Origin: Poindextera sp963719975
Lineage (GTDB): Bacteria > Pseudomonadota > Alphaproteobacteria > Caulobacterales > Caulobacteraceae
Reading direction: 5' to 3'
Assembly (NCBI GenBank): GCA_963719975.1
Contig: CAVRED010000007.1
Coordinates: 248,001 to 312,000, forward strand
DNA length: 64,000 bases
Under the pieces are notes generated by a model. It saw only the letters and a program-made list of their open reading frames with translations. It searched no databases and was not told where the DNA came from. Positions within the stretch are counted from its first letter, which is position 1. Every line of letters begins with the position of its first letter. The position numbers were made by a program, and so were the translations under genes. Below are positions 19,820-28,758 of this stretch, one piece after another.

Positions 19820-20413
19820 GTGGATGCGCTAGGCGCCAGCCTCTGGCTATGGGCGGCCTGGTTCGTGTCCTGGGAGCTTGCGGCGGTCGTCACCGGTCTT
19901 CGCCATCGCACGATCGCCCGGCCTTCGCTGCTCGCGCAGGCGCGCCACCACATCCCGACGAGTATCGGCGCGGTGTTGCTATTTGCCGGCACGCGGTCGC
20001 TGGCCGGCGCGCCCATCGGCGGCCCGCCGCTTTGGACCCTGCAGCCGTGGGCGGCCTGGGCGATGACGAGCCTGGTCATGGTCGGACTTCTGTTCACCTG
20101 GTGGGCGCGGATCGCGCTCGGAACGCGCTGGTCCAGCATGGTTGGACGCAAGGAGGGTCACGAGCTCGTCGCGACCGGTCCCTATGCGCTCGTGCGCCAC
20201 CCAATCTACACCGGCCTCATCCTGGCCGGCTTCGCGCTCGCGCTTCAGTACGGCGGCGCGCTCAACCTCATCGGCGCCGCGATCGCGACGTTCGGCCTGT
20301 GGCTGAAGGCCAGGCTGGAGGAACGGTTCCTAAGCCAGGAGCTGGGCCTGGGCGCCTACGCCACCTATCGGACACGGGCGCCGATGCTGGTCCCGTTCTG
20401 GCCGAAGACCTGA
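19820..20413 (+). CDS. Isoprenylcysteine carboxyl methyltransferase-family membrane protein
   Basis: 197 residues from a GTG start. Four or five hydrophobic segments are followed by the SAM-binding signature GPYALVRHPIYTG and a C-terminal helix with KARLEERFLSQELG and YATYRTRAPMLVPF, the pattern of ICMT/phospholipid methyltransferase-like proteins. Bacterial members methylate lipids, isoprenoids or quinone-related molecules; the exact substrate is unknown. It begins 12 bases after the small gene and may end the monooxygenase operon. Confidence 0.85.
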   Translation: MDALGASLWLWAAWFVSWELAAVVTGLRHRTIARPSLLAQARHHIPTSIGAVLLFAGTRSLAGAPIGGPPLWTLQPWAAWAMTSLVMVGLLFTWWARIALGTRWSSMVGRKEGHELVATGPYALVRHPIYTGLILAGFALALQYGGALNLIGAAIATFGLWLKARLEERFLSQELGLGAYATYRTRAPMLVPFWPKT

Positions 20414-20424
20414 AAGCCCGATCG

Positions 20425-20946
20425 CTACCGCCGCATCGCGCGGGCGAACCATACGACCTGGCTCGCCAGCATCTCGACCTGGCGGGCGTTGCCTTCGTCG
20501 CAGAGAGCGCCGGCGTCGTCGAACAGCTTGGCGGCCGAGGGGTTGAAGGTGACGCCCAGCGGCGTCGGCCAGCCGCGCAGCGCGTGCACGATCGTGCGCA
20601 GGGCGGAAAGCGCCGTGCCGCACGCCTGCCAGCCGTCGGCGGTCACGATGCAGCCGACCGCGCGGCCGTCGAGGTAGGGCCGCTCGTCGCCCCGCAAGCC
20701 CTCGAGCGCATCCAGCGTATTCTTGATCAGGCCCGAAACCGAGCCGTGGTAGCCCGGCGTCGAGATCAGGATCCCGTCCGCCTCGCGTACGGCGGCGAGC
20801 ACGGTCTCGAGCTCGCCCGACTGGGCGCTGGTGCTCGGGTCGTAGATCGGCAGCTTGGAGAGGAAGGCGCCGCCGAACAGGCGCGTGCGAGCGCCGGCGC
20901 GCTCGGCCGCCTCCAGCGCCTTGATCAGCACCCGCTCGCTGGTCAA
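20425..20946 (-). CDS. NADPH-dependent FMN reductase
   Basis: About 173 residues from the nearest usable start (TTG at 20946). The flavodoxin-like motif TPGYHGSVSGLIKNTLDALE is the FMN-binding signature of the SsuE/azoreductase class. Family proteins normally begin with LLVGLGGTTRP-SxSSER; this occurs just upstream (to about 20985) in the same open frame but without an ATG or GTG, so the true start may overlap the acyl-CoA dehydrogenase stop region. It could supply reduced FMN to the LLM monooxygenase on the other strand; this is inferred. Confidence 0.85.
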   Translation of the reverse strand: MTSERVLIKALEAAERAGARTRLFGGAFLSKLPIYDPSTSAQSGELETVLAAVREADGILISTPGYHGSVSGLIKNTLDALEGLRGDERPYLDGRAVGCIVTADGWQACGTALSALRTIVHALRGWPTPLGVTFNPSAAKLFDDAGALCDEGNARQVEMLASQVVWFARAMRR

Positions 20947-20995
20947 CTCCGGTCGGGTCGTGCCGCCGAGGCCGACCAGCAGGGGGGCGTACGCG

Positions 20996-22336
20996 TCAGG
21001 CAGTGGCTTCCGCCTTCGCCTCTGAGCCCAGGCGCTTCTCGCGCTGTTCCTTCAGCGCCTTCAGGTCGTCGGCGAACCGCTCCGCCGCCGCCGCCCGCTG
21101 GTTGGGGATGTGGTAGGCGGGGAAGAGCTCGTTCGAAGGCCGGTAGTCAGCCAGGACCTGCTTGGCGACCGTGACCTTGTGGACCTCGGTCGGCCCGTCG
21201 GCGATGCCCATGACGAGCGCGCTCGTCACCATGCCCATGAACGGCATCTCGTTGGAGACGCCGATCGCGCCGTGCAGATGCGCCGCGGTTGTCGCGATGT
21301 CCTGATAGACCTTGGGCATGGCCACCTTCACGGCGGCGATGTCCTTGCGGACCTTGGTGTAGTCCTTGTAGCGGTCGATCTTCCAGGCGGTCTGCATGAC
21401 CAGCAGACGGAACTGCTCGTAGGCGATCCAGCTGTCGGCGATCTGCTGCTGCACCATCTGGTAGTCAGCGAGCTTGCCCTCGCGCGTGGTGCGCGAAACC
21501 GCCCGCTGGCACATCAGATCAAGCGCGCGCTTGCAGGCGCCGACCGTGCGCATCGCATGGTGCACCCGGCCGCCAGAAAGGCGGGTCTGGGCGATCTTGA
21601 ATGCGCCGCCTCGGTCACCGAGCAGAGCGCCGTAAGGCACCCGCACGTTGGTGTAGCGCATGTAGCCGTGGCCTCCCGGGCCGCCGACGGGGCCGGCCCC
21701 GACGTGGATCCCGCGCACGATCTCGACGCCCGGCGTGTCGGTGGGCACGAGGAAGATGGAGGTGCGCTCGTAGGGGTTCTTATGGTCCGGATCGGTGATC
21801 GCGTAGAGGACGAGCACGCTCGAGCCATAGGCGCCGGACGAGAACCACTTCTCGCCGTTGATCACCCACTCATCGCCCTCGAGCACCGCGCGGGTCTTGA
21901 ACGTGAGCGGGTCGGAGCCGCCGGTGGGCTCGCTCATGGAGAAGGCCGAGCGGATCTCGCCGTTCAGCAACGGCTTCAGCCACCGCTCCTTCTGCTCATC
22001 GGTGCCGTAGTGGGCGATGATCTCGGCGTTGCCGGTGTCTGGCGCCTGGCAACCGAAAATCGAAGGGGCCAGCCCGTTGCGGCCCAGCTTCTCGTTCATC
22101 AGCGCCAGCTTCACCTGGCCATAGCCCTGGCCGCCGAGTTCGGGGCCGAGGTGGCAGGCCCACAGGCCCTCCGCCTTCACCCGGTCCTGCAGCGGCTTGA
22201 TGAAGCGTTCGCGGCCTTCGGTCGAGAAGGCGGCCATGCCGAGATGCGAGAGCGGCTCGATCTCGTTCTCCATCACGTCTTCGATCCAATCGAGCTTTTT
22301 CTGAAATTCAGGATCCGTCTCGAAATCCCAAGCCAT
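20996..22336 (-). CDS. Acyl-CoA dehydrogenase
   Basis: 446 residues, intact, from an ATG preceded by GGGAGAGGA. Family features in order: an N-terminal helical domain, FSMSEPTGGSDPLTFKTRA (FAD and substrate contact), the beta domain GDEWVINGEKWFSSGA, and the C-terminal helices with LHGAIGVSNEMPFMGM and IADGPTEVHKVTVAKQVL. The FAD enzyme introduces the first double bond into acyl-CoA thioesters. The ADGPTEVH pattern is typical of a long proteobacterial subgroup whose substrates are poorly defined. The FMN reductase gene lies immediately downstream. Confidence 0.95.
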   Translation of the reverse strand: MAWDFETDPEFQKKLDWIEDVMENEIEPLSHLGMAAFSTEGRERFIKPLQDRVKAEGLWACHLGPELGGQGYGQVKLALMNEKLGRNGLAPSIFGCQAPDTGNAEIIAHYGTDEQKERWLKPLLNGEIRSAFSMSEPTGGSDPLTFKTRAVLEGDEWVINGEKWFSSGAYGSSVLVLYAITDPDHKNPYERTSIFLVPTDTPGVEIVRGIHVGAGPVGGPGGHGYMRYTNVRVPYGALLGDRGGAFKIAQTRLSGGRVHHAMRTVGACKRALDLMCQRAVSRTTREGKLADYQMVQQQIADSWIAYEQFRLLVMQTAWKIDRYKDYTKVRKDIAAVKVAMPKVYQDIATTAAHLHGAIGVSNEMPFMGMVTSALVMGIADGPTEVHKVTVAKQVLADYRPSNELFPAYHIPNQRAAAAERFADDLKALKEQREKRLGSEAKAEATA

Positions 22337-22482
22337 GTTTGAAATCCTCTCCCTTGGCCCGTCGCTCGCGGGCCTGTGTCCTTGCAAATGGAAGCGTTGT
22401 GGTTGCCGGCGGCATTATCCCGTCCGCGTTGACCCTACGCAATCCCTCGAACGGTTGTTTGGAAAGATGGCGCGAACGAAAG

Positions 22483-22506
22483 AGCCGGCCCGCGAGCGGG
22501 CCGGCT
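22483..22506 (-). terminator. Terminator of the beta-barrel gene
   Basis: AGCCGGCCCGC and GCGGGCCGGCT form a perfect 11-bp stem with a two-base centre. On the minus strand it is followed by CTTTCG and lies about 60 bases after the beta-barrel stop. Confidence 0.6.
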
Positions 22507-22564
22507 GAGTTGTCGTCGGGGGAGAAAACAGACAGGGCGCAGCTCGCCGCGCCCCGCTAGGCGA

Positions 22565-23761
22565 CTAGAAGATGAAGCCGGTCTCCAGCATCGCGCGGCC
22601 CTGGTCGGTGCTCGTCCCGCTGGAGCCGAACAGAAGGCCAGGCGTGCCTGAACCGATGGTGGTGTAGGACAGCTCGCCGCGGACGAAGAAGATCCCCTTC
22701 TGGTAGGTCGGGGTGATGGTGAACGTCCACGCGTTGGAGCCGACGCCATAGCCCAGCAGGTTGGCCCCGCCGCTCGAGCTTATGTACTCGATGCGGCCCG
22801 CCACGCTGATCGTCGGCGTGAAACTGTACTTGGTCAGGAACGCGGCGCCCCAGGTGCTGCCGCTCGGGGTCAGCACCACGCCGCCGGCCCGGACCGTGGG
22901 AGTGCTCTGGTATTGCACATAGGGCATGAACTCCCACGACCCTTGGGTGTGGGTGAAGATGAGGTTGTAGATCTGCCCATTGTTCGCCGCGAGCGGCGTG
23001 ACGAAGTTCGCGACGTGGTTTGTGCCCACGTTGCCTTCGCCGACGAACTCGAGCGTGTCGTTGTTCTTGAACGTGTACGTCACCTGTCCGGACAGCGCCG
23101 TATAGACGTTCGAGTAGTATCCGTCGGTCCACGCCAGCGACGCCGACCACTGACCTTTCGAGAGGTTCAGCTGGACGCCCTTGGAGACCACGGGCTCCAC
23201 GTTCCAGAGCAGGCCGCGCTCGATGTTGAAGTTCTCGAACGAGAAGGCGTACTCGGCGCCGACGAGCGTCGGCAGGGCGCCGACCTCTATGTTGACATTC
23301 GAGTTCGGGACGATCTTCACAAACCCCTGCGGGACGTAGCCAAAGGTGTTGCTGTCCAGCTGGTTCGTGCGCAGGTAGGCCACGCCAAGCGTCGGGATCG
23401 AGTAGGCGCCGGCCTGGACGTAGAACTGGATAGGCCCGTCGGTCTTGTTCAGGATCACCTGGGCGTTGGTGATATCGGCGTAGCCGCTCTGGGTCTGGCC
23501 GAACGGCCCGAACTGCGGGTTCGACTGCCACAGAGCGTCGGCGCTCAGGACGCCGTCGACCATGATCTTGCCCAGCGGGCCGGCGTCGAAGACGGCCGGA
23601 TTCGGATTGGCCGCCAGGGGGGCGGTCATCGACGGATAGGGCATGGGGTTGGCCGCCGGCGCAGCGGGCGGAGGCGTGGCGGTCTGCGCGGCCGCGGTTC
23701 CGGCCCAGGCCAAGCCAAGCGATGCGGCGCCGGCGCAGAGAGTCAGCTTCAGATTGCTCAT
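22565..23761 (-). CDS. Outer-membrane beta-barrel porin-like protein
   Basis: 398 residues from an ATG preceded by AAGGGG. A signal peptide (MSNLKLTLCAGAASLGLAWAG, cleavage near AAAQT) is followed by a short proline/alanine linker and a sequence of alternating amphipathic strands rich in Y, T, N and G. The C-terminus GRAMLETGFIF ends in phenylalanine, the recognition signal for the BAM machinery. It fits the putative beta-barrel porin-2 group. The solute is unknown. The gene is monocistronic, with its own terminator. Confidence 0.85.
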   Translation of the reverse strand: MSNLKLTLCAGAASLGLAWAGTAAAQTATPPPAAPAANPMPYPSMTAPLAANPNPAVFDAGPLGKIMVDGVLSADALWQSNPQFGPFGQTQSGYADITNAQVILNKTDGPIQFYVQAGAYSIPTLGVAYLRTNQLDSNTFGYVPQGFVKIVPNSNVNIEVGALPTLVGAEYAFSFENFNIERGLLWNVEPVVSKGVQLNLSKGQWSASLAWTDGYYSNVYTALSGQVTYTFKNNDTLEFVGEGNVGTNHVANFVTPLAANNGQIYNLIFTHTQGSWEFMPYVQYQSTPTVRAGGVVLTPSGSTWGAAFLTKYSFTPTISVAGRIEYISSSGGANLLGYGVGSNAWTFTITPTYQKGIFFVRGELSYTTIGSGTPGLLFGSSGTSTDQGRAMLETGFIF

Positions 23762-24076
23762 TGAAATCCCCTTATTGATGCAGGCCGCGCGAGCACGCCG
23801 GCGTGACGGCCCCCAATTCCCGGATCGCCAGAGGTCCGTATTCCCGGACCGTGTTCGTTGCGCCAACCCGTTGAGGTCCTCTTTCGCCCATGCCAGACGT
23901 GCGTGGGCATTTCGTAGGCGACTATCCAACTGGCTGCCGAGTTCTTAGGCGCCTCGCTTGCCCACCAATTGGGCGAACAACTCGGCAAACCTACCTGGCC
24001 CACGCGTAAGAGATCGATCCGCCCAGGCGGCTTCGGCCATAAAGCAAAGCTAAAAGAGTCGGGCGGGAGCGAGGAT
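23762..24076. other. Intergenic region without a recognised gene
   Basis: This 315-base stretch lies upstream of the beta-barrel gene and downstream of the TIR gene, both on the minus strand. It must hold the beta-barrel promoter. I see no coding sequence, stable hairpin or tRNA. Confidence 0.4.
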
Positions 24077-25057
24077 CTAGACGAGACCACGGCGGGCGGG
24101 CCGCGGCGGCGGCCGGCGCAGCGGCGGCCGTCGGGGAGGTGGCCGGAGAGGCGGCCGGAAGGGTGGCGGCCGTCTCAGCACGATCGGCGGGGGCCTGATC
24201 GCGGCGATCCTCGGGCCGACAGCGGGGGGCCGCCGGACGATCGCGCCCACGCGGGTTCCGCGCTCCGTGACCGGACGCGGCGGTGGCAGGCTGGCGACCG
24301 CCCGCGCCGCGGCGGAGGTCGCGGCCGCGGACTCGGCGAGCGTGCTGGCGTTCGATGCCGGCGGGGCGGCGCTGGTGGAACTGGCGGTCGCCGAACTCGC
24401 AACGGCGGAACTCGCCACCGCCGCGCCGGACGCCGCTGGGGCCGCCTTTTGACCCTGTAGCCACAGGGCCGCGCCCCCGGCCACCGCCAGCGCGCCGCCG
24501 ACGACGACCGCTCCGATCGCAACCAGCGTGCCGGTCGCCATCCTGGTCCGGGTTGGGGAGGCGGCGTGGGCCGGGGTCGCCGCCGCAGGATGCGCGCCGA
24601 CCTGCGCGGCGACGGCCGCGACCGTCGCCGGCGCGACAGGCGCCGCCGGCGGCTTGGCGTCCAGCAAGGCGTGCAGCTGCCTCGAGAGCTCGCGAATGTG
24701 CGCTTCGAGCGGCGGCGTGAACGCGTCCAGCCAGTGCGGAGTGCTCAGGAAGTACTCGAGCCCGTGCTCAGGCGCCACATCCTCGATGCGAAAGGGCAGG
24801 ATGGGGATCCGCCGGTTGGCGGCGCGCTCGATCTCGCGTTCGATCTGCGGCGAGGCGTTGGCGGCGTCGGAGAAGATGAGCACCATCGCGCGACATTCGT
24901 TGATCGCGTCGATGATCGCTCCGGCGTAGCTGACGCCGGCCTGGACGTCGCGCGGGGCGATCCAGCACCTTAGCCCGTCGGATTCGAGCAGCGCGCAGAC
25001 CGCGTCGGCGGCCGGCTTGTCCTTTGACGAATGGCTGATGAAAACATCGTGCGCCAT
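24077..25057 (-). CDS. TIR-domain membrane protein with proline-rich tail
   Basis: 326 residues. Residues 1-135 are a TIR domain: HDVFISHSSKDKPAADAV at the first strand, the loop CWIAPRDVQAG, VLIFSDAANASPQIEREIERA (holding the glutamate expected for NADase-type TIR domains) and STPHWLDAF at the end. An alanine-rich linker leads to one membrane helix (GTLVAIGAVVVGGALAVAGG, about residues 175-200), then an Ala/Ser-rich stretch and a basic tail of PPP and RRPPP repeats. The TIR domain is thus predicted to be cytoplasmic and membrane-tethered. Bacterial TIR proteins often act in antiviral or cell-death signalling, but no known defence partner lies nearby. A late frameshift in the tail cannot be excluded. 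Confidence 0.88.
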   Translation of the reverse strand: MAHDVFISHSSKDKPAADAVCALLESDGLRCWIAPRDVQAGVSYAGAIIDAINECRAMVLIFSDAANASPQIEREIERAANRRIPILPFRIEDVAPEHGLEYFLSTPHWLDAFTPPLEAHIRELSRQLHALLDAKPPAAPVAPATVAAVAAQVGAHPAAATPAHAASPTRTRMATGTLVAIGAVVVGGALAVAGGAALWLQGQKAAPAASGAAVASSAVASSATASSTSAAPPASNASTLAESAAATSAAARAVASLPPPRPVTERGTRVGAIVRRPPAVGPRIAAIRPPPIVLRRPPPFRPPLRPPPRRPPLRRPPPRPARRGLV

Positions 25058-25106
25058 CAGCCAGCGACCCTAGCCGTGGCCGTTGGGGGTGGCAATTCGT
25101 TACCGG

Positions 25107-25913
25107 TCAGCGCGCTGCGAGCGGGGAATAGTTCAGGTGGCTGCCGGCGTCGACGAGCAGCATCTCGCCGGTGATGTGCCGCGCCGCCGGGGACGCCAGG
25201 AAGACCGCGGCTTCCGCTATGTCCTGGGCGCTGGACGCAACCTGCAGGGGCGTTGCGGCCGCCGCGCGCTCCCGCACCGCCGCTTGACCGGCCGCGCCGA
25301 TCCCCTTGCCGAACCAAGGCGTGTCGATGAAGCCGGGGCAGATGGCGTTGACGCGGATCTTGGGCGCGAGCGCCCGCGCCAGGCTGATCGTCATCGTGTT
25401 CAGCGCGCCCTTCGACGCCGCGTACGGCACTGACGAGCCGATGCCGGCGACCCCCGCGATCGAGCTTGTGTTCACCACCGCGCTCGCGGTCTGGGTCGCT
25501 TCCAGCAGCGCGCGGGCCGCGCGCAACATCTGAAACGGCCCGACCACGTTGATGCGGTAGATACGCAGGAAGTCTTCGTCGCTGACCGCGTCCATGTCGG
25601 CATGGCCGGCGAACTTGGTCGTGCCGGCGTTGTTGAACAGCGCATCGATGCGGCCGTAAGGCTGCGCCTTCTCTGCGATGGCGCGACAGTCGGCGTCCTG
25701 GCCGACGTCGCCTTGAACAGCGATCGCCTCGGCGCCGGCCTTGCGCACCAGGTCGCAGGTCTCTTCGGCCTCCTTGGTGTTCGAGGCATAGTCGACGACG
25801 AGCGCCTTCGCGCCGCGGCCGGCTGTCTCGACGGCGATGGCGCGGCCAAGCCCGGTCGAGGCGCCCGTCACGACGACAATTGCGCCATCGAAGTCTCTGC
25901 CTGCCGTCGTCAT
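25107..25913 (-). CDS. SDR-family oxidoreductase
   Basis: 268 residues. The start at 25913 has GGGAGG 6 bases upstream; an in-frame ATG at 25928 is less likely. The classical short-chain dehydrogenase pattern is complete: the cofactor motif TGASTGLGRA, NNAGTT, the catalytic Ser in NTSSIAG, YAASKGAL (Tyr and Lys) and the C-terminal GEMLLVDAGSHLNYSP. Substrate and physiological role are not evident; the neighbours are unrelated. Confidence 0.92.
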   Translation of the reverse strand: MTTAGRDFDGAIVVVTGASTGLGRAIAVETAGRGAKALVVDYASNTKEAEETCDLVRKAGAEAIAVQGDVGQDADCRAIAEKAQPYGRIDALFNNAGTTKFAGHADMDAVSDEDFLRIYRINVVGPFQMLRAARALLEATQTASAVVNTSSIAGVAGIGSSVPYAASKGALNTMTISLARALAPKIRVNAICPGFIDTPWFGKGIGAAGQAAVRERAAAATPLQVASSAQDIAEAAVFLASPAARHITGEMLLVDAGSHLNYSPLAAR

Positions 25914-25988
25914 GCCCAAGCCTCCCATTTGTCGTTGTCGCGGACGACCATAGTCGGGCGAGGCGTTCCTGCGCTAGGGTTCGCGCCG

Positions 25989-26444
25989 ATGAGCGATGCG
26001 CGCCTCACCCAGCTCGGCCGCCAGACACCCTTGCCCGCGAGCCCGGACGAGGCGGTGTTGGAGCGTGTGGCCAACCCGCACCAGGACAGCCTCTACCTGG
26101 CCCGGTTCGCCGCGCCCGAGTTCACCTGCCTTTGCCCCATCACCGGCCAGCCGGATTTCGCGCATCTGGTCATCGACTACGCGCCGGACGCTTGGCTGAT
26201 CGAATCCAAGTCGCTGAAGCTCTACCTCGGCTCGTTCCGCAACCACGGCGCTTTCCACGAGGACACCACGGTTGCGATCGGCAAGCGGATCGTGGCGGCG
26301 GCGAGCCCGCGGTGGCTGCGCATCGGAGGCTACTGGTATCCGCGCGGCGGGATTCCCATCGACGTCTTCTGGCAGACCGGTCCCGCCCCCGAGGGTCTGT
26401 GGCTGCCCGACCAGGGCGTCGCGCCTTACCGCGGGCGCGGTTAG
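25989..26444 (+). CDS. queF: NADPH-dependent 7-cyano-7-deazaguanine reductase (type I)
   Basis: Reduces preQ0 to preQ1 in queuosine biosynthesis. At 151 residues it is the short, unimodular form. The nucleophile is Cys49 in FTCLCPITGQPDF, and the diagnostic QueF motif is ESKSLKLYLGSFRNHGAFHED; the following GYWYPRGGIPIDVFWQ closes the fold. The gene is intact. It is convergent with the nitroreductase gene and the coding regions overlap by four bases. No other queuosine gene is in the window. Confidence 0.96.
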   Translation: MSDARLTQLGRQTPLPASPDEAVLERVANPHQDSLYLARFAAPEFTCLCPITGQPDFAHLVIDYAPDAWLIESKSLKLYLGSFRNHGAFHEDTTVAIGKRIVAAASPRWLRIGGYWYPRGGIPIDVFWQTGPAPEGLWLPDQGVAPYRGRG

Positions 26445-27016
26445 GGAGACCAGGTGCTCGTCAAGTCGGCGACGGCGGGCCGGACGCGCTCGAGCGGTGT
26501 TTCCGCCGGCGTGCCGATGTGGACGAAGCCCGCGACCCGCTCATCGCCGCTGAGGCCGAGCACCGCCTTCGCCCGGGCGTCATAGGCGTACCAGTCGGTG
26601 ATCCAGTTCGCGCCATAGCCCGCCGCCTGGGCGGCGATCAGCAGCGTCATGCAGACGGCGCCGGACGAGAGCCGCTGCTCCCACTCCGGAATCGCCCCTT
26701 CAAGCAAACGTGAAACCACGCAGACCGAGACAGGGGGGTTGCGCACCTTGGCGAGGGCCGCCTTGGCCTTGTCCGGATTGACCTGGTCGGCGGCGAGCGG
26801 TTCAAGCGCCGCGACGTAGGCCGCCTTCTCTTTCCCGCACAACACGATGAATCGCCACGGAAAAAGCTTTCCGTGATCAGGCACGCGGACCGCCAGCCTG
26901 AGCAACTTCGCGAGCTCGGACTCGTCCGGGCCGGGGGCGGTGAGGGCGGCGGCCGAGGCCGAGCGGCGGAGGGCCAGGAACCCCAGGACCTCGTCGTTCC
27001 GCTCGCCGATCGCCAT
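26441..27016 (-). CDS. Nitroreductase-family flavoprotein
   Basis: About 191 residues from the ATG at 27016; an upstream alternative start reaches 27094. Family features are LALRRSASAAALTAPGP near the N-terminus, VPDHGKLFPWRFIVLCG (FMN contact), LLIAAQAAGYGANWITDW and GFVHIGTPAETP. It resembles the YdjA/RutE-like single-domain nitroreductases, which use FMN and NAD(P)H; the natural substrate is unknown. Confidence 0.9.
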   Translation of the reverse strand: MAIGERNDEVLGFLALRRSASAAALTAPGPDESELAKLLRLAVRVPDHGKLFPWRFIVLCGKEKAAYVAALEPLAADQVNPDKAKAALAKVRNPPVSVCVVSRLLEGAIPEWEQRLSSGAVCMTLLIAAQAAGYGANWITDWYAYDARAKAVLGLSGDERVAGFVHIGTPAETPLERVRPAVADLTSTWSP

Positions 27017-27190
27017 CGGCTGACCGAATTCTGGCTCGTTCGGCAAGGTCAGAGTCAAGCGCGATCCCCTTGAAATTGGCCGATCGCGGCTCATCTGGGC
27101 TATAAGGCCCGAAACGTCGAGAGCGTTTTTCGGGTGGTGTTAAGCCCCGCCTGCGAAAATGCCGGTTGGGGAAGTTCAGGGGAGACGCCG

Positions 27191-28032
27191 ATGCCGCAAC
27201 GCTTGAAAGTGGTGGCGCCGCAGTCGACGCCGCCGGTGTGGGCGGCGCTGCGCAACGAGGCCCAGCACGCGGCCGCAGACCGAGCCCAGCCTCGCTTCCC
27301 TGCTGCACGCGACCATCCTCAAGCACGAGGACCTGGCCGCGGCGCTCTCCTACCAGCTCGCCCGCAAGCTGGGCGACCAGGAGCTGCGCGCCATGAGCGT
27401 GCGCGAGACATGCGGAGGAGGCGTTCGCGTCGGATCCGGCGATCATCGCCGGCGATCGAAGCCGACTTGCAGGCGGTGTTCGAGCGCGATCCGGCCTGCC
27501 GCGGCTACATGCAGCCGTTCCTGTTCTTCAAGGGCTTCCAGGCGCTGCAGACCCATCGCGTGGCCCACTGGATGTGGTCCCAGGGCCGCCAGACGCTGGC
27601 CTTCTACCTGCAGAGCCGCATGTCCGAGGTCTTCCAGGTCGACATCAATCCGGCCACGCCGCATCGGCAAGGGCGTCTTCATCGACCACGGCACCGGCAT
27701 CGTCATCGGCGAGACGGCGGTGATCGGCGACGACGTCTCCATGCTGCAGGGCGTGACGCTGGGCGGCACCGGCGCCGAGCGCGGCGACCGCCATCCGAAG
27801 ATCGGCCGCGGCGTGCTGCTGGGCGCCGGCGCGAAGGTGATCGGCAACATCACGATCGGCGACTACGCCAAGGTGGCCTCCGGCGCCGTCGTGCTGAAGA
27901 ACGTCCCGCCCGGCTGCACCGCTGTCGGCGTGCCGGCGCGCCTGGTCAACTGCCCGACCTGCGAGGAGCCGGCGCGGTCGATGGACCATACGCCTCGCCG
28001 ACGACGCCTACGCGCCGGACTACGAGATCTGA
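27191..28032 (+). CDS. cysE: Serine O-acetyltransferase (frameshifted)
   Basis: Makes O-acetylserine for cysteine synthesis. The ATG at 27191 has GGGGAGA upstream and opens MPQRLKVVAPQSTPPVWAALRNEA. The helical N-terminal domain (SLASLLHATILKHEDL, YQLARKLGDQ) is followed by FLFFKGFQALQTHRVAHWMW and the left-handed hexapeptide helix with DHGTGIVIGETAVIGDDVS and GAGAKVIGNITIGDYAKV. About five shifts (near 27280, 27415, 27450, 27660 and 27990) break it, all equal to one inserted base. The end would read LADDAYAPDYEI. DUF3126 follows directly, the usual alphaproteobacterial neighbour. Confidence 0.93.
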
Positions 28033-28102
28033 CGCTTGCCCCTCCGGCGAATGCGGCTAGGGTCGCGCCCGATTTGCCGTCAGGCCTAGGAGGGCCTCGC
28101 CC

Positions 28103-28309
28103 GTGGACGAGAGAGACCTCAAGCGCGTCGAGGCGCACCTGAAGCGCACCTTCGGCAACCCGCACGTCGCGGTCATCGCGCGCAAGCAGAAGGACTCCGC
28201 CGAAGTGGAGCTCAAGGGCGAGTTCATCGGCGTCATCTACGAGGACGAGGACGAGGCTGGCTCGTTCCTGTTCGAGATGGCCATCCTGGCCGAGGATCTC
28301 GACGCCTAA
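28103..28309 (+). CDS. DUF3126 family protein
   Basis: 68 residues from a GTG start with TAGGAGGG upstream. DLKRVEAHLKRTFGNPHVAVIARK and VELKGEFIGVIYEDEDEGS-like residues match DUF3126, a small alphaproteobacterial family usually found beside cysE. It is acidic and soluble, of unknown function. It follows cysE by 70 bases and is probably in the same transcript. Confidence 0.88.
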   Translation: MDERDLKRVEAHLKRTFGNPHVAVIARKQKDSAEVELKGEFIGVIYEDEDEAGSFLFEMAILAEDLDA

Positions 28310-28379
28310 CCTGCCGTCGCATCCCTGGTCAGGCGCCCATCGCGGCGGACGGCGCCGCCCGCCGCGACGACCGCTAGCG

Positions 28380-28634
28380 TCACATCCCGGCGCCGACCGC
28401 GATCCCCGCCTGGACCTGCGTGATCGCCTGGTTGACGAGGCTGAGGGCCGCGACGCGGTGGCCGCCCTTGTCCGGAATGGCGACGCTGAGTTCGCTGCGC
28501 GCGGCCTGCAGGTCGCTCAGCGCATTCGTCATGTGCGGCTGGGCCGCCTCGGCGACGCCGACGCCGATCCCGACGCCGATCGCCAACGCGCCAAGAACAC
28601 TTGCCGCGACAACCACTTTGGAACGCGTCTTCAT
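28380..28634 (-). CDS. Small exported protein
   Basis: About 84 residues. A signal peptide (MKTRSKVVVAASVLGALAIGVG) is followed by AAQPHMTNALSDLQAARSEL, NKGGHR-like DKGGHRVAALSLVNQAI and QVQAGI. This pattern of a short exported helical bundle recurs in many proteobacterial hypothetical proteins; I know of no assigned function. The start at 28634 is chosen because it gives a clean signal peptide. Confidence 0.75.
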   Translation of the reverse strand: MKTRSKVVVAASVLGALAIGVGIGVGVAEAAQPHMTNALSDLQAARSELSVAIPDKGGHRVAALSLVNQAITQVQAGIAVGAGM

Positions 28635-28758
28635 CAGGGCTTCTCCACGGTTCCGGGCTCGGCGCCCACCGCGAGCACCCGCCCGGCGCAAGCTTAGATG
28701 TGGCGGAATGCCGCGGCCAAGCGCGGAAGCGTTTCAGGTGCGTAACAATGTCCGGGCG

